Origin: Tessaracoccus bendigoensis DSM 12906
GTDB lineage: Bacteria > Actinomycetota > Actinomycetes > Propionibacteriales > Propionibacteriaceae
Assembly: GCF_900141915.1 (NCBI RefSeq)
Contig: NZ_FQZG01000011.1
Coordinates: 21,762-85,761, forward strand
Length of the DNA stretch: 64,000 nt
Direction of reading: 5' to 3'
Below the pieces are notes generated by a model. That model was not told the origin of the DNA. It made no database searches and was given only the letters and a program-made list of their open reading frames with translations. The translations under genes were made by a program, and so were the position numbers. How positions within the stretch are numbered: position 1 is the stretch's first letter; each line of letters starts with the position of its first letter. Positions 62,266 to 64,000 of this stretch are shown here, piece after piece.

Positions 62266-62706
62266 TCTCCAGGAATCTCGACGGCGGGGTTACATTCCCC
62301 AGAACCTACGGCATCGCGCTACTCGCCAACTGGGTGGAGCATGCCTGACGTCGGCAGCACCCACCCGCTTCGGCCCCGCACCGGCCAGCAGTCGCCCCTG
62401 CACATCGGCCCCGCGTCGTGGGTTGACCGGAGCCTCACCCTGCCGACCCTCGAGACGACCGGTGCCAGCCTCACGCGACTGGCCAACCACCGGCGTGGAG
62501 GTGGCCCAGCGCGATGACATTGACGCCATCGGGCCGGGTCGCGACGGTGGCCGCTGGCGTCGGCCGGGTGTGCCGTTGAGCACTATCCCGAGCTCGATCG
62601 CCCGAATCGCCTCTTTTCACGTTCAAACCCCAAACGAACCCGTAATAGTGCTCACGCCCCCACCCAACCCGCGTCGGCGGCGCTCCAACTGCTCGCCACC
62701 CTGGGT
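62266..62706. other. Stretch without a recognisable gene
   Basis: Open frames on both strands are short, overlap one another and have no recognisable protein features. The composition drops to AT-richer around 62600-62650 (TTTTCACGTTCAAACCCCAAAC), just beyond the 3' end of the RIO-like kinase gene. The stretch may include further remains of the decayed nucleotidyltransferase locus. Confidence 0.5.
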
Positions 62707-63558
62707 TCACCAGGCGTGCGACAACAACGCCGCGAGGAGGTCCTCGGCGTCGACTGCCAACCCCGCATGACTGAACCACGCGACCATGTTGGTGCAGTCA
62801 CGGTGGAGGAAGTCGAAGGCGTTCGGGTTGGACGCCAGGTCCACCATCTGCGGCACGTCGATGATCACCAGGCGCGGCTCATCGTCGAGGCCGGAGACCA
62901 GCGTGTTGTACGGGCTGAGATCGCCGTGGACGAGCCCGAGGCGGGCCATGGCCTGCATCGCCTCGCGTAGCTGCTCGAACAGCAACTCGGCCTGCGGTTT
63001 CGACGGCCGGGCCTGGTGGAGGCGCGGGGCTGCGGCATCGCCGTCGGAGATGAACTCCATGAGGATCTCCGTGCCGTCGATCTGCACCGGATACGGCACG
63101 GGGACGCCGACGGTGTAGAGGGTGACGAGTGCGTTCCACTCGGCGCGCGCCCACAGGCCAGCCTCGACGGCGCGGCCGTAGGAGGACTTCCGGGCGACCG
63201 CGCGGGTGTCGCGGCTGTTGCGGATGCGGCGGCCCTCCGTATAGCCGGTATCGCGGTGGAAGAGGCGACGGTCGGTGGACCGGTAGCGCTTGGCGGCCAT
63301 GACGGCGGAGCTCGCCGGGTCGTCGGGCACGGCGCGTTCGAGAAGGGAGACGTCGGCCTCCTTGCCCGACTTGAGGAGGCCGAGGTCGGTGTCGACGGCG
63401 GCCGCGGCGGTCACCAGCCAGTCAGGCCAGGGCTCGGGGCCGCGGCAGAGCCGCTCGATGGAGTCCCAGGTGGACCAGCTTTGGTTGTCGGCGAGGGTGT
63501 CGCGGTAGGAGGTGTCGGGGGCGTCGCTCCAACTGAACGACGAAAGAAGATTGGGCAA
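62707..63558 (-). CDS. RIO-like atypical protein kinase
   Basis: The 283-residue protein has the RIO kinase layout: GLLKSGKEADVSLLERA (flexible-loop/P-loop-like), AAKRYRSTDRRLFHRDTGYTEGR (catalytic Lys), VPVPYPVQIDGTEILMEFI (hinge), LVHGDLSPYNTLV (catalytic loop with HGDLSxYN) and LVIIDVPQMVD (metal-binding Asp). RIO proteins in archaea and eukaryotes act in ribosome maturation; bacterial members are poorly understood. The start is TTG at 63558 behind AGGAG, a rare and weak codon, and it is preceded by a small leader peptide frame and a hairpin, suggesting translational or attenuation control. Confidence 0.9.
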   Translation of the reverse strand: MPNLLSSFSWSDAPDTSYRDTLADNQSWSTWDSIERLCRGPEPWPDWLVTAAAAVDTDLGLLKSGKEADVSLLERAVPDDPASSAVMAAKRYRSTDRRLFHRDTGYTEGRRIRNSRDTRAVARKSSYGRAVEAGLWARAEWNALVTLYTVGVPVPYPVQIDGTEILMEFISDGDAAAPRLHQARPSKPQAELLFEQLREAMQAMARLGLVHGDLSPYNTLVSGLDDEPRLVIIDVPQMVDLASNPNAFDFLHRDCTNMVAWFSHAGLAVDAEDLLAALLSHAW

Positions 63559-63577
63559 GGGTGTTTCTCCTGAGGAG

Positions 63578-63615
63578 GAGGCACCCGACGGCGAAGATCA
63601 GACGGCGGGAGCCTC
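63578..63615 (-). promoter_or_regulatory. Hairpin between leader peptide and RIO-like kinase
   Basis: On the minus strand GAGGCTCCCG and CGGGTGCCTC form a 9-of-10-bp stem around an 18-base loop. The upstream arm overlaps the last codons of the leader peptide and the stop codon falls in the loop; the AGGAG site of the kinase lies just after the downstream arm. Ribosomes on the leader peptide would melt the stem. Confidence 0.5.
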
Positions 63616-63660
63616 AAGTGAAGTGGGGGCTGAGAAGGCGTGCACAGCAATGGGTGACAT
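63598..63660 (-). CDS. Candidate 20-residue leader peptide upstream of the RIO-like kinase
   Basis: An ATG at 63660 with a very strong GGGAGGAG site six bases upstream opens a 20-codon frame, MSPIAVHAFSAPTSL onward to EAPAV, which ends 40 bases before the kinase TTG start. It is too short for a usual domain and is rich in Ala, Pro and Ser, without a run of one regulatory amino acid. Its end overlaps a hairpin. The combination of a strong site on the tiny frame and a weak TTG start on the kinase is typical of translational coupling or attenuation; function is inferred. Confidence 0.55.
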   Translation of the reverse strand: MSPIAVHAFSAPTSLEAPAV

Positions 63661-63903
63661 CTCACTCCTCCCTTCACGAGGCTCCGCGCGCGATTGGCGC
63701 CCGTTCAGGCTAACAAATTGGTGGAACGCGGTCCAGCGCGGATGTGCGAGCATTCTGCGAGGGGTGGATACTGCGCTCGTGGAGAGCCGGCGTTCCGCTG
63801 TGGGGTGAGCCAGTGTTCCGGGAACGATTGGGCCGCCGTGACGGTGTCTCTGGTGAGCCGCGGCGACGCTGAGGGGCCTTCGCGGTTTGTCAGGGGAGGG
63901 TGC

Positions 63904-63999
63904 TCAGGGTCTCGCGAAGGATTCGTGGCCGTCGGCGACGGTGGCGTGCGCGATGGCGGTGATCCTCTCGGCATCTGGCTTCGGGCCCAGGACTCCTGA
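63904..63999 (-). CDS. C-terminal end of an unidentified gene
   Basis: The minus strand at the window edge has an open frame without a start: the last 31 residues read SGVLGPKPDAERI, then TAIAHATVADGHESFARP and a stop. The composition and codon use look coding. The fragment is too short to assign a family. The 240 bases between it and the leader peptide hold no gene that I can support. Confidence 0.4.
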   Translation of the reverse strand, partial: SGVLGPKPDAERITAIAHATVADGHESFARP

Positions 64000-64000
64000 C

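Noticed and set aside
62020..62517. 165-codon plus-strand open frame
   Set aside because: Low-complexity composition, no ribosome site; the minus strand here has a recognisable nucleotidyltransferase remnant.

Overview
The window reads as chromosomal DNA of a high-GC actinobacterium, most likely a Propionibacteriaceae member such as Tessaracoccus or a relative. This is an inference from gene content (DUF3097, DUF4192, bacterial eRF1-like protein, Pit-type permease with a small membrane partner), frequent GTG/TTG and apparently leaderless starts, many ATGA overlaps, and housekeeping genes found together in actinobacteria (leuS, comEA, comEC, holA, rpsT, lepA, hemW). No rRNA, tRNA, prophage, insertion sequence or CRISPR array was recognised.

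Region 1 (0-16 kb) is an L-arabinan utilisation locus. It has a GH27 enzyme, two LacI-type regulators, a cytoplasmic GH43 enzyme, a DUF624 membrane protein, a CUT1 importer (Tat-type lipoprotein binding protein and two permeases), a GH51 arabinofuranosidase, a lipoprotein GH43 endo-arabinanase, and araA and araD. The logic is: cut arabinan outside, import the oligomers, trim them to L-arabinose inside, then isomerise and epimerise. A ribulokinase (araB) and the importer ATPase are not in the window.

Region 2 (15.6-19.6 kb) holds an inositol-phosphatase-like enzyme, DUF3097, a GntR(YtrA)-ABC ATPase-permease operon with a clear palindromic operator, and three 110-bp tandem repeats. Region 3 (19.6-42.5 kb) carries the housekeeping block hemW, lepA, rpsT, holA, comEC, comEA, leuS. 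It is interrupted by a second CUT1 importer without ATPase, hrpB, a UDP-sugar dehydrogenase, rtcB, a VOC/AraC pair, a PfkB kinase and DUF4192. Region 4 (42.6-47.1 kb) has envelope genes, including an L,D-transpeptidase, and a DNA-glycosylase-annotated/M48-like pair.

Region 5 (47-56 kb) has a sulfur flavour: Pit/CysP-type permease, LysR plus YeiH-type exporter, and an operon of thioredoxin, CoA-disulfide-reductase/rhodanese fusion, CstR-like repressor and a tiny Cys-rich protein behind a perfect CsoR/CstR-type palindrome, then a CbiX-like chelatase. Region 6 (56-64 kb) is mixed: YagU-like, CHAD, a frameshifted ScyD/ScyE protein, a zinc-phospholipase-like protein with an unusual 5' region, a decayed nucleotidyltransferase and a RIO-like kinase preceded by a candidate leader peptide.

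The best candidates for undescribed biology are: (i) two related mirror-symmetric arrays of about 20-bp units, each exactly between convergent genes (2.9 and 26.5 kb); (ii) a 41-bp near-identical start-codon/promoter element shared by comEA and the distant DUF4192 gene; (iii) the leader peptide plus hairpin ahead of the TTG-initiated RIO-like kinase; (iv) the 110-bp tandem repeats with inverted ends at 19.3 kb.
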